Of a stretch of DNA of 64,000 nucleotides, positions 36,312-46,817 are shown in pieces. The stretch covers positions 682,001 to 746,000 of the forward strand of contig JAIXMP010000008.1 in NCBI GenBank assembly GCA_025677815.1. Reading direction: 5' to 3'. A program made the translations under genes and the position numbers. The stretch's first letter is position 1, and each line of letters opens with the position of its first letter. Below the pieces are notes generated by a model. That model was not told the DNA's origin. It was given only the letters and a program-made list of their open reading frames with translations, and searched no databases. The stretch is from Phascolomyces articulosus. Its lineage: Eukaryota > Mucoromycota > Mucoromycetes > Mucorales > Lichtheimiaceae.

Positions 36312-36994
36312 TGCTCAAGTCCTCCTCAAAAATGTTAATAAAACAATGATGGAACAAAGGAAACGTGGAAGAAGAAAAAAAAAAGTTGGGGAAACAAAAA
36401 TTGTTTCACCTGGCCACTTGCGGAGATGCCAATATATTTACCAAAGTGCTTTTTTTTTTGGTGTCCAACTCCAAGGGTTACATTTTAGGATCACATCTTT
36501 TATGCCGTTTTAAGGCAAAATACATAGTACATTATTATGCTAATTAGAATTCTGATAAAAAAGTCATGAGACTAAATGCCATTTTCTGGGGCAAAGATAT
36601 AATACTTTATTAAATAGTCTTCAGATACGTATCGTCTGATATCATTCTCTATAAGGTGATAGGAACAACGGTTGAGTACAGATTAATCTACTATACGTAG
36701 CAGTGATAATTTACAGTTATGTTATAATCACTATATATGTAAGGAAACGATGATTTGGTTCAAATGAATTGGTCAAATGATGATATGCAATACAAGATGT
36801 AATAATCTGGATAAACATATAGATTCTACGTAAAATACAAAATATAGCCTATTTTTTTTTAACAATGGGATGGAGAGCGCCTACTCTCGTTTATTTTTTG
36901 GTGTGGGATTGACGACGTATACTGTAACGTAGGATCTTGGTATTACTTGGTTTCTTATAGTTTGTAGTAATTATCCTTATCGCAAAAAAAAAAA
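36312..36994. other. Upstream flank of the acyltransferase gene
   Basis: AT-rich intergenic DNA. A possible + strand start context (AACAATGGG, ATG at about 36865) precedes 15 open codons (MGWRAPTLVYFLVWD) but could not be joined to the exon-like blocks further right. Confidence 0.35.
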
Positions 36995-37431
36995 CCAAAC
37001 GTTTTGGATTGCCTGGATATTGAAGTTCTTACGAAAAACGTGGCATGGAATAGACCAAGCTCGAATGACTATTTGTGTATCATTCTGTCAAAGCAAGCTT
37101 TTAAAACTTTGTAAGTAGTATGTGGAATTCATTTCCGTTCACTATTATCACAATTGATATGCATCTTTTCAATTACAAAAAGCTGGCTCTCCGTTGGTAA
37201 TTTAGGCAAAGCAGTGAATCCTGCGTTTGTAATATGATATATACAGTGAAATTATATTTCATATATATAACGTACAGTCTTTATGAGTTTAGCATGTTTG
37301 CAAATGGTATTATATAGTGTATTTTATCTATTTTTGATATAAATATTGGGTTTTAGTTTCGTTCGCAAAATGCTTCAAAGAAGCACTTTGGATTGTCTCA
37401 AAATAATTTTGGACAATTCATACTACTCTAA
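36995..37431 (+). CDS. Three exon-like blocks of an unknown gene (N-terminus unresolved)
   Basis: Block A (36995-37110: LDCLDIEVLTKNVAWNRPSS then SNDYLCIILSKQAFKT), block B (37183-37228: WLSVGNLGKAVNPAF) and block C (37357-37431: FRSQNASKKHFGLSQNNFGQ then FILL, stop at 37431) join in one frame through two GT-AG introns of 72 and 128 bases with good donor sites (GTAAGT, GTAATA). In frame, the only thing upstream is an 11-base A-run and then a TAA at 36968, and no ATG was found. So either a 5' exon lies further left or the gene is decayed. No family was recognised. The in-phase splices argue against chance. Confidence 0.4.
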
Positions 37432-38071
37432 TACAATGCGTATGTGACTATATATCAAGGGCACAAATAATACAAGAAGAATATATGAAATGAGCTGGTT
37501 TGAATATAAAGAGTAAGATAATCTAATTACCTTAATATTTATTCATTTCGTGTTCTGACCCTTATGCTGTTTTATATTTATAGAGTCAAATAATGGCTAT
37601 ATCAATTAACATCCCTGGTTATTTATTTGAACAATCACGTACGGTTTTTGAATATTGTTTGCAAATGATGAAGAGTATTTATGTCATATTTACATACATT
37701 GCATTTATCAAACCTAAGCAAACTGAAATAGTTCTAGCATATGGCCATAAATGCTTTTTTTCTGAACTTATGTAGGGGTTGTTTTTTGCTTTTACTATAT
37801 AGGCTTTATTCCTTTAAGATGACTAGTAATGGTAGGCTATACTAGCATCAAAATATGCCAATCGAGTATACAATACACGACTGTTTATAAAATAAAAATA
37901 TAACATACAATATCCTTCAATCATTCATTCATGAATACTTGTTGCTATGATGCCGTATTATATTTATTATGATTACAAGGAGAAAGAATAAAGATGAAGA
38001 AAAAAAATACTTTCAAGAAAAAAAAAGATGCAAATGAAACATGTGTTGTATAAAATGATGATAATATAACT
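37432..38071. other. AT-rich gap with one weak frame
   Basis: A + strand frame of 60 codons at 37593-37775 (starts MAISINIPGYLFEQSRTVFE) has a protein-like composition but no recognised domain and could be chance. Nothing else stands out. Confidence 0.3.
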
Positions 38072-39284
38072 TTACATTACTTTTCGGTGTTGAATGGATG
38101 AGGTATTAGAAGTGTCACGATAGCTGGCCGAAGACCAAGTTTGGTTTGTTGGTATGTTAGTAATAGGAGCGCCTGGAGGAGGTGAAGTGGATGATGTAGG
38201 TACACCGCCCATTTGATCATATGTTGGTGCATGAGTAGGAGGAACGTAAGGTGTTGTAGGTAAAACATCATTATTTTTTCGTTCGAAAATGCTCAACATG
38301 GATCGTAAAAGTCCTTTTTTCTGATGTGATGGGATGGCATCCACTGTAGCAGTATTGTTGTTGTTGGACTCTATTTATTATCATAACAAAGATGAATATC
38401 ACTGTGCACACCAAAATATACATATTTGATAATTTCTAGATCAATATTCTTCTTTACCTCCTGTCATTGGTAATGCATTATCATTAGCGCTGAGACTGAT
38501 GAAATAGGTAAATGGTATCAACCAGACACAAATACCGAAAAATGCGGCGATATCCATAAATGGTCGATAGTGTGTTGTAAAGAATTTAAACCATAAAAAG
38601 TGATCGACAAAGACGAGGACTAATATTTATACAAATTTGTATATATTTAATACATCTAGTTAATAAACCCATTATTTTTCCTCATATTAATCCATCTTAA
38701 TTCTAACGACTAAAACAAAAAATATACCGCAGCTAGCAATGAATGGTGGACTTGTAAGACTGATGAATGGAAACGTTTTCAAATTCATTGTATAGACGCC
38801 ATGACAGAAAATAGAAAATGCCAGTAATAAAAATGGTAGGCGATCCACAGCCCAGAGTAACACGTGAATACTTACAACAGTCTATATACACGAAAATAAT
38901 TATCAATTTGATTATTCATTTTCTTTGTTCTCACAAACAGACTATACTCCTTGCCCATTCTTACCACTGTCATTCCTTTAATAACTTTACGTGTATATAC
39001 TGTATATTCTTCAACCTATTTTTTATTTTAATCCATTAGCTTTTTCGTTTTCTCCACGTGGTTCCTGAAATAAAGTTTCCTTACCAGTTCTGCTAAGTAG
39101 TAGAGGCCACAAGCTATTTTTTTTTGAAAACAAATAAATCAGTTAATATCATCGATGGTGTCCATATGTGTTTATATTGTGCATCGTTTTATATATCAGT
39201 GCTTAATAAATTACCTAAACTAAGTACTACAAAACAAAATGCAAGTACTGTAGCCGCATATGCAATAATGTGAAGAAAACTCAT
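38072..39284 (-). CDS. SVP26: Svp26/TEX261 family ER-Golgi membrane protein
   Basis: Multi-exon gene read leftward from MSFLHIIAYAATVLAFCFVV to stop at 38072. Svp26 cycles in early secretory vesicles and helps load Golgi mannosyltransferases into COPII vesicles. The protein is a multi-span membrane protein: an N-terminal segment; LYYLAELVEEYTVYTRKVIK; a segment with LLWAVDRLPFLLLAFSIFCH; and the family signature MNLKTFPFISLTSPPFIASC. Next comes VLVFVDHFLWFKFF, then MDIAAFFGICVWLIPFTYFI. A cytosolic Pro/Ser/Thr-rich tail follows (TPYVPPTHAPTYDQMGG). Splice joins such as Cys|Val near 38720-38620 keep frame. The tail is longer than in yeast Svp26 as I recall it. Confidence 0.88.
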
Positions 39285-39429
39285 TTGATGTTTTGGTGAT
39301 GAGTTGAAGAGATGAACTTGGTGGTTCCAAAAAAAAACCCGGCTTCTAGGCTTTTTTAAAGCCGAATTATCAAGTTTAAAAGCAGCTGGCTAAAGACAGA
39401 AAAAAAGTACTTGGTTTCTCTTTTATAGT
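39285..39429. promoter_or_regulatory. Shared divergent promoter of SVP26 and the Abraxas-like gene
   Basis: Only 145 bp separate the two start codons, so both genes must use this interval. No TATA or known factor site was recognised. Confidence 0.5.
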
Positions 39430-40651
39430 ATGGACCATACTTCTGTTCGTACTAGTGGTACCGTTCTATCTGCGCTTTTGCACCAATGCACAAACTCTGA
39501 AACAGACGTTGTAAATTCTTATATTTAAATACTATCCTAAACGAAAATAAAAGTTATACCGAGTTGTACTAATGACATATTTATGTATAATTACCCTATA
39601 GGAAGGGTTCCTGATGGGAACAACAGCAACTCGATCCATTGGTGCGATCGATGATGTATCGGATCAATCGAGTGATACCACCGAACAATTGACGAGTAAG
39701 TTTTGTTTATTATTTAAAATAAAGTATAGGCTATTTAGTATGATAGGTGGTTAATAATATTATGAATTGTTTATTACTACTTTGTTCCAAAAAAAAGTCA
39801 TTGAGGGACACTGTATTTGCCGGGCACGGTTTTATAATGCCCAAGGCCAGATCGACGTTGAAACTCTGTATAATCAACTCGGGGACAAAAAGAGTAGTGT
39901 TGTTGGCTATTTTCGATTCCGTCGACAATCGGTATTAATGTTATCTGTCCGAGAAGGAGCATTGATAGACAATTTGAATGCAGTTTTACCACAGTTTCGT
40001 GGTATGGCAATTGTAACTGCCTCGTTGGTCGAAGAAAATGATGCATCAACTCATGCGCATGATATTGCTTTTTGGGATGCTGACAGGTTTGGATAATCTT
40101 TTTTTTTAAAAAAAAATATTTCTTAGTAACCTTAGTAATATCATAGTAGATACCCATTAATGATTTCTTTTTGTTGGGTATAGCCATCAACGTACACTAA
40201 TACAAATAGTGAATATGACAGAAAGTACTCTTGCTTACCAACAATTTGTTCCTTCCACTACGTACGTTTTTTTTGTATTATTTCTATTGAAGGGGGAACG
40301 ACTTAACATTGTATTTATATTAATTTGTTCGGTTTTTTATATAGATTAACGAATCCTGCAATATTGAGTGGTATTGACCCACGAAATATTATTAGTCAAT
40401 ATGATACTGTATATCATAAATCAATGGAGGCTCTTAATGTAAGTTTTATCATAAAAAGGGGAGAAGGAAAGAGCGAGGGAAAGAAGGGCGCTATGCATAT
40501 ATAACTAATATGATTATATAAATCCAAATAGAATGCTACGCAGACAGTTATTAAAAAAGAACAAGAGTTACAGTTATTGATAGAAGAATTAGAAAGAGCA
40601 CAGAATGGTACCAATAATAACAACATTCAACAATCACCATCTATATCATAA
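39430..40651 (+). CDS. Abraxas-like MPN-domain protein (FAM175/ABRO1 family)
   Basis: Several short exons from MDHTSVRTSGTVLSALLHQC to TAA at 40649. Abraxas proteins are inactive MPN scaffolds that hold the K63-linkage deubiquitinase BRCC36 in the BRISC and BRCA1-A complexes. The family pattern is clear: EGFLMGTTATRSIGAIDDVS (strand-loop of the MPN fold), VIEGHCICRARFYNAQGQID, and SSVVGYFRFRRQSVLMLSVR matching the VVGWYKFRR-type block. A C-terminal helix follows (TVIKKEQELQLLIEELERAQ), likely the coiled coil that pairs with BRCC36. No JAMM zinc motif is present, as expected. At about 240 aa it is shorter than animal homologues and has no C-terminal BRCT-binding phosphosite, which fits the ABRO1/BRISC role. 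Orthology is inferred from these motifs. Confidence 0.8.
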
Positions 40652-40848
40652 GAAAAATGAGTGATTTTGAGTTTCATTATTAGCATTTATTAACGACATC
40701 CTATAATTATACGACACCAAATATAACTATACCAAATTGCTTATGGGTATTATAATTTGTAAATAAAAAAATGTTCCTCCTTTTTGCCCTTATTACATTC
40801 TACTAAAATATTTTTTAAAGCATCCCATTTAAATATATAAAAGTTTGT

Positions 40849-41355
40849 TTACAGTCGTGATTTGTTGGCGAAGTAGTATACCATTGAATTATTAAAGTCT
40901 CCCTTGAATTTACGTTGTGGTTGTACACTTAATTTGGATGCTAGGGAAAGTTCTTTTTCTGTTTATCTGCAACTATGAATCCCAAGGTGGGATTATATAC
41001 AACAACGCAGTATAAATATATATTGAATTATTTATTTATACACATGGCAACTTACTCGGACCGTATATCTTGGATGGGTCCTCAACCTCAACCGCATCAT
41101 CCAGCAGAGCTTTAAGTGTCACTCCTAACCATGTTGGAAAGAATTGCGGATGATTTTTTGGTATATAAATTCTAATATATTCTAAGATGATATGTTGCTG
41201 TGGTGCAGTTAGTGTATACCTAAAAACTAGACTTAATGTTTTATGGTTTTCTGATGTGACATTCATATGATAATAATGTGTGCTATTATACCGTTACTTT
41301 CATCTGAAATTAAATAAATATCAGTATACAAAGGATTCCACAGTGCAGATGCCAT
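40849..41355 (-). CDS. Small protein of unknown function (about 118 aa)
   Basis: Read leftward from MASALWNPLYTDIYLISDE. The first intron (47 or 41 bases, ending CATCAG, donor ambiguous) leads into NHKTLSLVFRYTLTAPQQHI, FPTWLGVTLKALLDDAVEVE and DPSKIYGP. A second intron (GTAAGT...CCCTAG) leads to SKLSVQPQRKFKGDFNNSMV and YYFANKSRL, ending with TAA at 40849. Frame continues through both introns and composition is protein-like throughout. No domain or family was recognised and no signal peptide is evident. It converges with the Abraxas-like gene and lies about 190 bp downstream of the SNIP1 stop on the same strand. Confidence 0.6.
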
Positions 41356-41543
41356 TTTACATTTTTATAATAATTCGACATGAAAATACAATCCACAACA
41401 ATAGGGTATTATCTAACATTGAATAGTAGAATCTTGGTTATTTTATATAGATACATAAATATTGTTTCGTTTATTTTGTTGTTGTTATTGAGATATATTA
41501 TTTCCAAATTGTAAGAGAGAGTGTTGAAAAAATAAGAAAAAAT

Positions 41544-42311
41544 TTAACCACTATGTAATAAAACATATTCGCGTGTACTTTCGCCAAATTTTAACACATC
41601 TTTCATCCGCATTTCAACAAACCGTGTACTAGGAATCTGATCACCATTTAAAAATGTACCATTGGTGGATTCTAAATCAATAATAAAAGGTTTCACCACT
41701 TGCGATTTGTTATTATCTTCTGGATCTGGTACCAGTCGAAACTGTAAGACAGCATGTTGTTTTGAACACGATGGATGGTCTATAGGAATATCTGCCACCA
41801 CACGGTCACGACCGAATAAAAATGCACTTTGTCGATGGATATGTAATAAATCGATCTGTTGGTCACCCTTGAAAACATACAATCGCCATTTCATTTTAGG
41901 TTTGGCTGCTTCGGCTGGCTCATTGTATTTCAACTCCACACCTTTGACCGTGTTGGTTTCTGCTGCTAATTTTCCTGATAGGCCAAAGTTAGGTTCTTCT
42001 GATTTCACAGGAGGAGGCGATGGTGATTTGTCTCTTGATGCTGATGGACCACCCCATTCATAACGTTTATTCCTTTCTTGATTGTTATTACGTCCTCGAC
42101 TTCCTCGTTCTCCTCTTCCTCTTTCTTCTCCTCCTTGTCGGTATTTATTGTGAGACGGTGGTGGTGAACGGGATCGTCGACGTTTAGGCGGAGGTGATCG
42201 ACGTCGATGACGTGGTGGTGAACGCGAACGAGAATAACGTCCAGAATGAGAACGAGAAGGAGGTGATCGTGAACGATGTGATGATCTTGATCGATTTCTA
42301 TCAGAAGGCAT
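41544..42311 (-). CDS. FHA-domain splicing factor, SNIP1/Pml1 family
   Basis: Intronless, about 255 aa from MPSDRNRSRSSHRSRSPPSR to stop at 41544. SNIP1/Pml1 is the FHA subunit of the RES (retention and splicing) complex in the activated spliceosome. The first 100 residues are Arg/Ser/Pro-rich and RS-like. Next comes the helical, conserved lead-in (LKYNEPAEAAKPKMKWRLYV). The FHA domain shows LLHIHRQSAFLFGRDRVVAD, DIPIDHPSCSKQHAVLQFR and IIDLESTNGTFLNGDQIP. The phosphothreonine-contact residues Gly-Arg, Ser-Lys-Gln-His and Thr-Asn-Gly are all present. The upstream frame from 42362 was rejected as the start because the conserved protein begins at MPSDRN. It is divergent from PPIL1, another spliceosomal protein, across 147 bp. 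Confidence 0.9.
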   Translation of the reverse strand: MPSDRNRSRSSHRSRSPPSRSHSGRYSRSRSPPRHRRRSPPPKRRRSRSPPPSHNKYRQGGEERGRGERGSRGRNNNQERNKRYEWGGPSASRDKSPSPPPVKSEEPNFGLSGKLAAETNTVKGVELKYNEPAEAAKPKMKWRLYVFKGDQQIDLLHIHRQSAFLFGRDRVVADIPIDHPSCSKQHAVLQFRLVPDPEDNNKSQVVKPFIIDLESTNGTFLNGDQIPSTRFVEMRMKDVLKFGESTREYVLLHSG

Positions 42312-42458
42312 AACTTTTTGAGAAAATGAACAAAAAAAAAGTGAAGAATGAATAGGACACACTCGCTTGTCTGCGGGACTTCATATAATTTCTTTAAGCT
42401 TTTTTTTCAGTACAGACAGTTTTTTTTTTGACGTATTACACCATTACTCTATAGAAAA
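42312..42458. promoter_or_regulatory. Shared divergent promoter of SNIP1 and PPIL1
   Basis: 147 bp between two start codons, AT-rich with T-tracts near 42400-42430. Both genes encode spliceosomal proteins, so co-expression from one bidirectional promoter is plausible. Confidence 0.55.
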
Positions 42459-43565
42459 ATGAGTGAGGCTAAGACAGTGATCTTGGAAACTTCCATGGGT
42501 GTCATCCATGTTGAACTTTATACAAAACATGCTCCCAAGTACGTTTATAAGTAACAATCGCAAAATAGTACCAATGATTTGTGCAAAAAAATAAGTACTT
42601 ATATAAGTGCGTTTACGTGATCTATAGAACCTGTAAGAACTTTTATGAACTTGTAAGTGAAAATGGTCATCGTTTTAACGATTACAAGACAAAAAAATAA
42701 AGTGAAGAAAGACTTATTAAAATAATATCTTGTAAGGCTCGAAGAGGTTATTATGACGGTGTCAGTGTAAGTATCCTTAGTTTTTTTTATCTATCTGTCA
42801 AGACAATGATATCATTGATTCACGCGAGTGCTTATACAAATCACGGTTTCTTTATTTTCGTAGTTCCATCGTATTATTGAGGTAAATTTATCATGTTTAT
42901 TATTGAAGCTATTTGTGAGATAGAGACTAATAATATGTTTTTAATGAATAGAACTTTATGATTCAAGGTAAAGAGTTGAAAAAGTATAAATCAGGATAAT
43001 AGAAAAATGAGATATTTATCATGAAAGAGATTAGGTGGTGATCCTACGGGGACTGGTCGAGGTGGTTCATCTATTTATGGCGATAAGTTTGAAGATGAGA
43101 TCAACCGTGAATTGAAGCATACAGGTGCTGGTATTTTGAGCATGGCAAATTCAGGACCAAATACCAATGGCTCACAGGTAACATATAACATTATCGTCAA
43201 TTGTTGCTGTGTAATTGTTGAACTGATGATGTTTTTGTTTAATTTAGTTCTTTATTACACTGGCTCCCACCCCATGGCTTGATGGTAAACTAAAATTTTA
43301 TTTTTAAATATATACATCACATACACGCACATGGACCATATAATAAATGATGGAATATATATTATAGGAAAACATACCATTTTCGGTCGAGTGAGTGATG
43401 GAATGAATATTGTAAAGAAAATGGGATTGGTAGCAACAGATAGTACAGATAGGTAAGGAATCAATCATCATCTATCAATCAAAAAATGTTAATAATATTA
43501 ATATGGTTTATATATATTTTAGACCAAAGGATTCTGTTCGAATTATCAAGGCTCGTGTAGAATAA
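42459..43565 (+). CDS. Peptidyl-prolyl isomerase PPIL1 (cyclophilin)
   Basis: Seven or so very short exons from [20 protein letters not shown] to TAA at 43563. PPIL1 is a single-domain cyclophilin that binds SKIP/Prp45 in the activated spliceosome. The exon products [33 protein letters not shown] and [20 protein letters not shown] join to [60 protein letters not shown] and [14 protein letters not shown]. Active-site residues are present: Arg in FHRII, Phe-Met-Gln in NFMIQGG, the Gln-Phe-Phe of GSQFFIT, the PPIL1-like Trp in [10 protein letters not shown], and His in KHTIFG. The length of about 160 aa matches PPIL1. Some exons are under 30 bases, so exact edges are approximate. Confidence 0.92.
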
Positions 43566-43806
43566 ACTTATAATTCAACTTGAATTCTATATAATAATAA
43601 TAAAAAGTGCGCATAAAAGCAGATAGTGTGTGTGTGTGGTGTTATCATGACAATTATATTTCCATAGTTTCTCACTCCTTTCTGAGAAAAGACAAGTTTA
43701 TGATTGGAGGGATCACCAACAGACAGAGAAATTATTATTAACCTAAAAAACATCGCTCTTTTTTTTATTCTGTGTATGCAAAAAAAATAAAGTACTCAAC
43801 CTTGTA

Positions 43807-45456
43807 ATGCCAAAAGAGATCAAATCCCTTGTTACCATTTCTCAAGAAATATTATCTCGACATCTCGAAGGTAATGTATTATACGGTATACCTCTGTACT
43901 TGACAAGTTATCAATCATCTCACTTTAAAAGAATCTATTTTATAAGGCCTTGACGATGTTGGAAGTACACCTTATTCACTATTAAAACCAGCGTTACGCA
44001 AAGCGACTCCTAAACAATTATTGAGGATAGAGAAAGCGAATCCTGTAACACTATTTTTATTGAATATACTTCATTTTTCTGTTATTATCATGATGATGAA
44101 AAGCTTACCCTTTATATCTCTTATTTTTCTATATAGCACTTGAAGCAGGAATCCAATGGTAAGCCGTAGAAATAGAAATATATCAAGTGAAAAAAGCAAT
44201 CCATCACGAATAATGACATTAACTCACTAGAGTATAATATATGTTGATATATAGAGTTATGGTTGAATCATTGTTTTTCATATACGGATATTCGTGAAGC
44301 ATATCATCAAGGAAGACACCAAGATCCAACAAAATGGCGAAAAACATACATGGTATATATGTTGCTTTAATGTGATATTGAGGAAGTATATATACCACAC
44401 AAACCCTCTTTTTTTTATTGACAGGATTTGATAATATTTAGCAACGTTTTAAAGAAACTGAACGTAAACGAGAAATGATCAGTGCCAAAGTCAAAAAACA
44501 ATATACAAAGATCCAAAATGAAAAAGCTGCACGGTCTATTAAAGTGCTAAGTGGCGTTGTCCCAACCCATGGTCGTGGTAGTTCTTCTTACGATGCTGCC
44601 AGTAAGTATCATCCTTCTGACATCAAAATAAGAACAAGAAAATTATTTTAACGGTTGAGTTATCATAACTAGGGCGCAGTCAGACAAGTAAACTATTTCA
44701 AGAAACACGTAGAGCTGCTAACAAAACGTAAGTTATTGAAAAACTTTCGTGTTTATATACATATACTAAACGCACTTTTGATTTATTAGACATGCCATGT
44801 ACCGACCATCACGGCAACATCATAGACCAATGCGTCAGCCTTCATCCTTCTATGTACCATCATCTACATTAAATTCTACTTCTTATTCCTCTTCCTCAGC
44901 TGCTATAGTTCCTGTATCAAAACCATCCTCTTCATTATCAAGAGCCTATAATAATCTAAAACAACGACACATGCCACTCCCAGAACATACTGCTTTTCAA
45001 CCACTCATACCGCCCCCTCATCGAATTGAATTACCACCAAGGCAGGTTGAAAAGAAAGATAGTCCTATGAAATCCACCATCCCACTCCCTGTAAGCAGAA
45101 TCATAATCATCTCATTTTTTTCTTCTCTTTTCCTATCCTCCTTCCCAGCATGATACATATATTTTTGGAAAACTAATTTGATCAACTTTTCATTATCATT
45201 ATAAGATACCAACTATTTCATCCAGTACACCAAAACGACGACGAATAATGGAAGGACAATCAAAACCAAAATCCCCTTCATCTTCTACATCATCTCCTAT
45301 TCCAAGAAAAGGGACATCATCCAAAAAACCAGTAGCACTTGTAAATTATGATATCTTTAAACAGGTAAGATAAAAAAGCAACATTGAGTAAAAATAACAC
45401 TTTTTGGGGTTTGTTTTGGCTGACGTATCTTATAATATTTATAATAGTTGTCATAA
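43807..45456 (+). CDS. ELA1: Elongin-A (RNA polymerase II elongation factor subunit)
   Basis: Multi-exon gene from MPKEIKSLVTISQEILSRHL to TAA at 45454. Elongin A binds elongin C and forms a Cul3-type (yeast) or Cul5-type (animal) ubiquitin ligase acting on stalled RNA polymerase II. The conserved N-terminal part is complete: SLVTISQEILSRHLEGLDDV, GSTPYSLLKPALRKATPKQL (F-box-like / elongin-C-binding block) and LLRIEKANPHLKQESNELWL. It continues NHCFSYTDIREAYHQ, WRKTYMQRFKETERKREMIS and AKVKKQYTKIQNEKAARSIK. The rest is a Ser/Pro-rich basic tail ending VALVNYDIFKQLS. The last coding exon is only a few codons (Leu-Ser-stop after the intron). It faces H2A.Z tail to tail. Confidence 0.88.
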
Positions 45457-45763
45457 AGTCAAATATAGATATTATATATGTTATAATTCCTTATTTTTTG
45501 TGTGTATGTAGTTATTTTTTTTTGTGATATTTAACCAAGCAAAGGGAAAAATAATAAAGAAATGATAGGAGAATAGGAAAGGGGAGGAAGATTGATATTT
45601 ATAAGAAGCTATGTACTGGATGTTAAGAAAAAGAAGATTTTGGTTATAAAAGAAAAGATAATCATGCATGAAAAAAGAAGTTTTCTCCAGAAGAGTCATT
45701 ATAAAAGGAAGAAGTAGGATAAAGAAGTAGTAAGGATAAGAAATAAAAGAAATGATTGGCAAT

Positions 45764-46326
45764 TTATATTTTCTTTCCCACCTTTGTTTTACCAATCAAT
45801 GATTTATGAATGTGAGGTAAAACACCACCACCAGCAATAGTAGCCTTGATCAATGTATCTAATTCTTCATCACCACGAATAGCCAATTGCAAGTGTCGAG
45901 GAGTAATACGTTTAACCTTTAAATCCTTTGTCGCGTTACCAGCAAGTTCGAGTACTTCCGCAGTCAAATATTCAAGGATAGCTGCTGTATAGACGGCTGC
46001 TTTAGCTCCTACACGTGCGTTGTTTCGACCTTTTTCTTTAAGATATCGATGAATACGACCAACAGGAAACTACATTGGATCAATATTAATAAATATTTAA
46101 AGAAAAAACTTTTTTTGTTTCTCTCTTCCCCCTTTTTTTTTATATAAAAACTATCCATACTTGAAGACCAGATCGTGCTGATTGAGATAAGATTGGTGCT
46201 CTATCCTTTTTTTCTGTTTGTTGTAAAGTTGATTCTGGTGCTCGGTCAGCCTAATGGATAATGAAACTGAGTTGATTAATTGTTTCATTAATTCTATTTT
46301 GTAAAATTCACATTTATATTTACCAT
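45764..46326 (-). CDS. HTZ1: Histone H2A.Z variant
   Basis: Three coding exons read leftward. H2A.Z replaces H2A in nucleosomes near promoters and is loaded by SWR1. The first coding exon holds only the ATG (46326-46324), directly followed by GTAAATA. The acceptor CATTAG near 46254 joins to GCTGACCGA, giving [20 protein letters not shown], then [21 protein letters not shown] after the second intron. The histone fold includes [40 protein letters not shown] and [20 protein letters not shown]. The ending [17 protein letters not shown] identifies H2A.Z rather than canonical H2A, which has the SQ motif. The N-tail is shorter in Lys than usual. Length (about 132 aa) fits. Confidence 0.93.
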
Positions 46327-46496
46327 TTATGCCACTTTAAGAAAAAAGAAAGAAGGTTAAAAAAAAAGAAAGCGCGGCACGCACGCGAATATATCTTTTT
46401 TTTTTCCTCAAGTAAAAAGTCCGCTCACAATCTTCATACATATAAAAAATACGATTTTTAGATAGTTTTATAGATAATATAATAGAATTTTATACA

Positions 46497-46811
46497 TTAA
46501 TCATTTATTTCAATAAAGTTACTAACTATAGTTGATCAATAGACATAACATAAACAAACAACCAAAAAGTTTACCTGGTTTGAAAAGAGGTCCTGGAAGA
46601 GAAGTGTGTTCCTTTTTGCGTTGCCTTGTTTCGAGTTTAGGATATTCAGCAGCTAGACTGAACGAATGAATGGTTGTAACTTTTTTTGGTAATCGAATTT
46701 GCTTGGCTAACAGGACTCGTGCTTTTATTTCGGTATTTTAAAAATATATAAAAATGGAATTACCAGCCTAGAAATAGTAGCGAAGCTTCTTTCTTTTTTC
46801 CACATATTCAT
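46497..46811 (-). CDS. Candidate small mitochondrial protein (67 aa)
   Basis: Three exons (46811-46764, 46701-46575, 46525-46497) join in frame (204 bases, 68 codons with stop). The product starts MNMWKKERSFATISRL, which looks like a mitochondrial presequence. It continues QIRLPKKVTTIHSFSLAAEY and PKLETRQRKKEHTSLPGPLF, ending KPVSNFIEIND. The middle exon is clearly protein-like. The first intron acceptor (GCCAAG) is weaker than a nearby TTAG that would not keep frame, so the N-terminus is uncertain. The start would lie only 6 bases from the myosin ATG on the other strand. Family not recognised; basic composition would suit a small mitoribosomal or assembly protein. Confidence 0.4.
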
Positions 46812-46817
46812 AAAATA

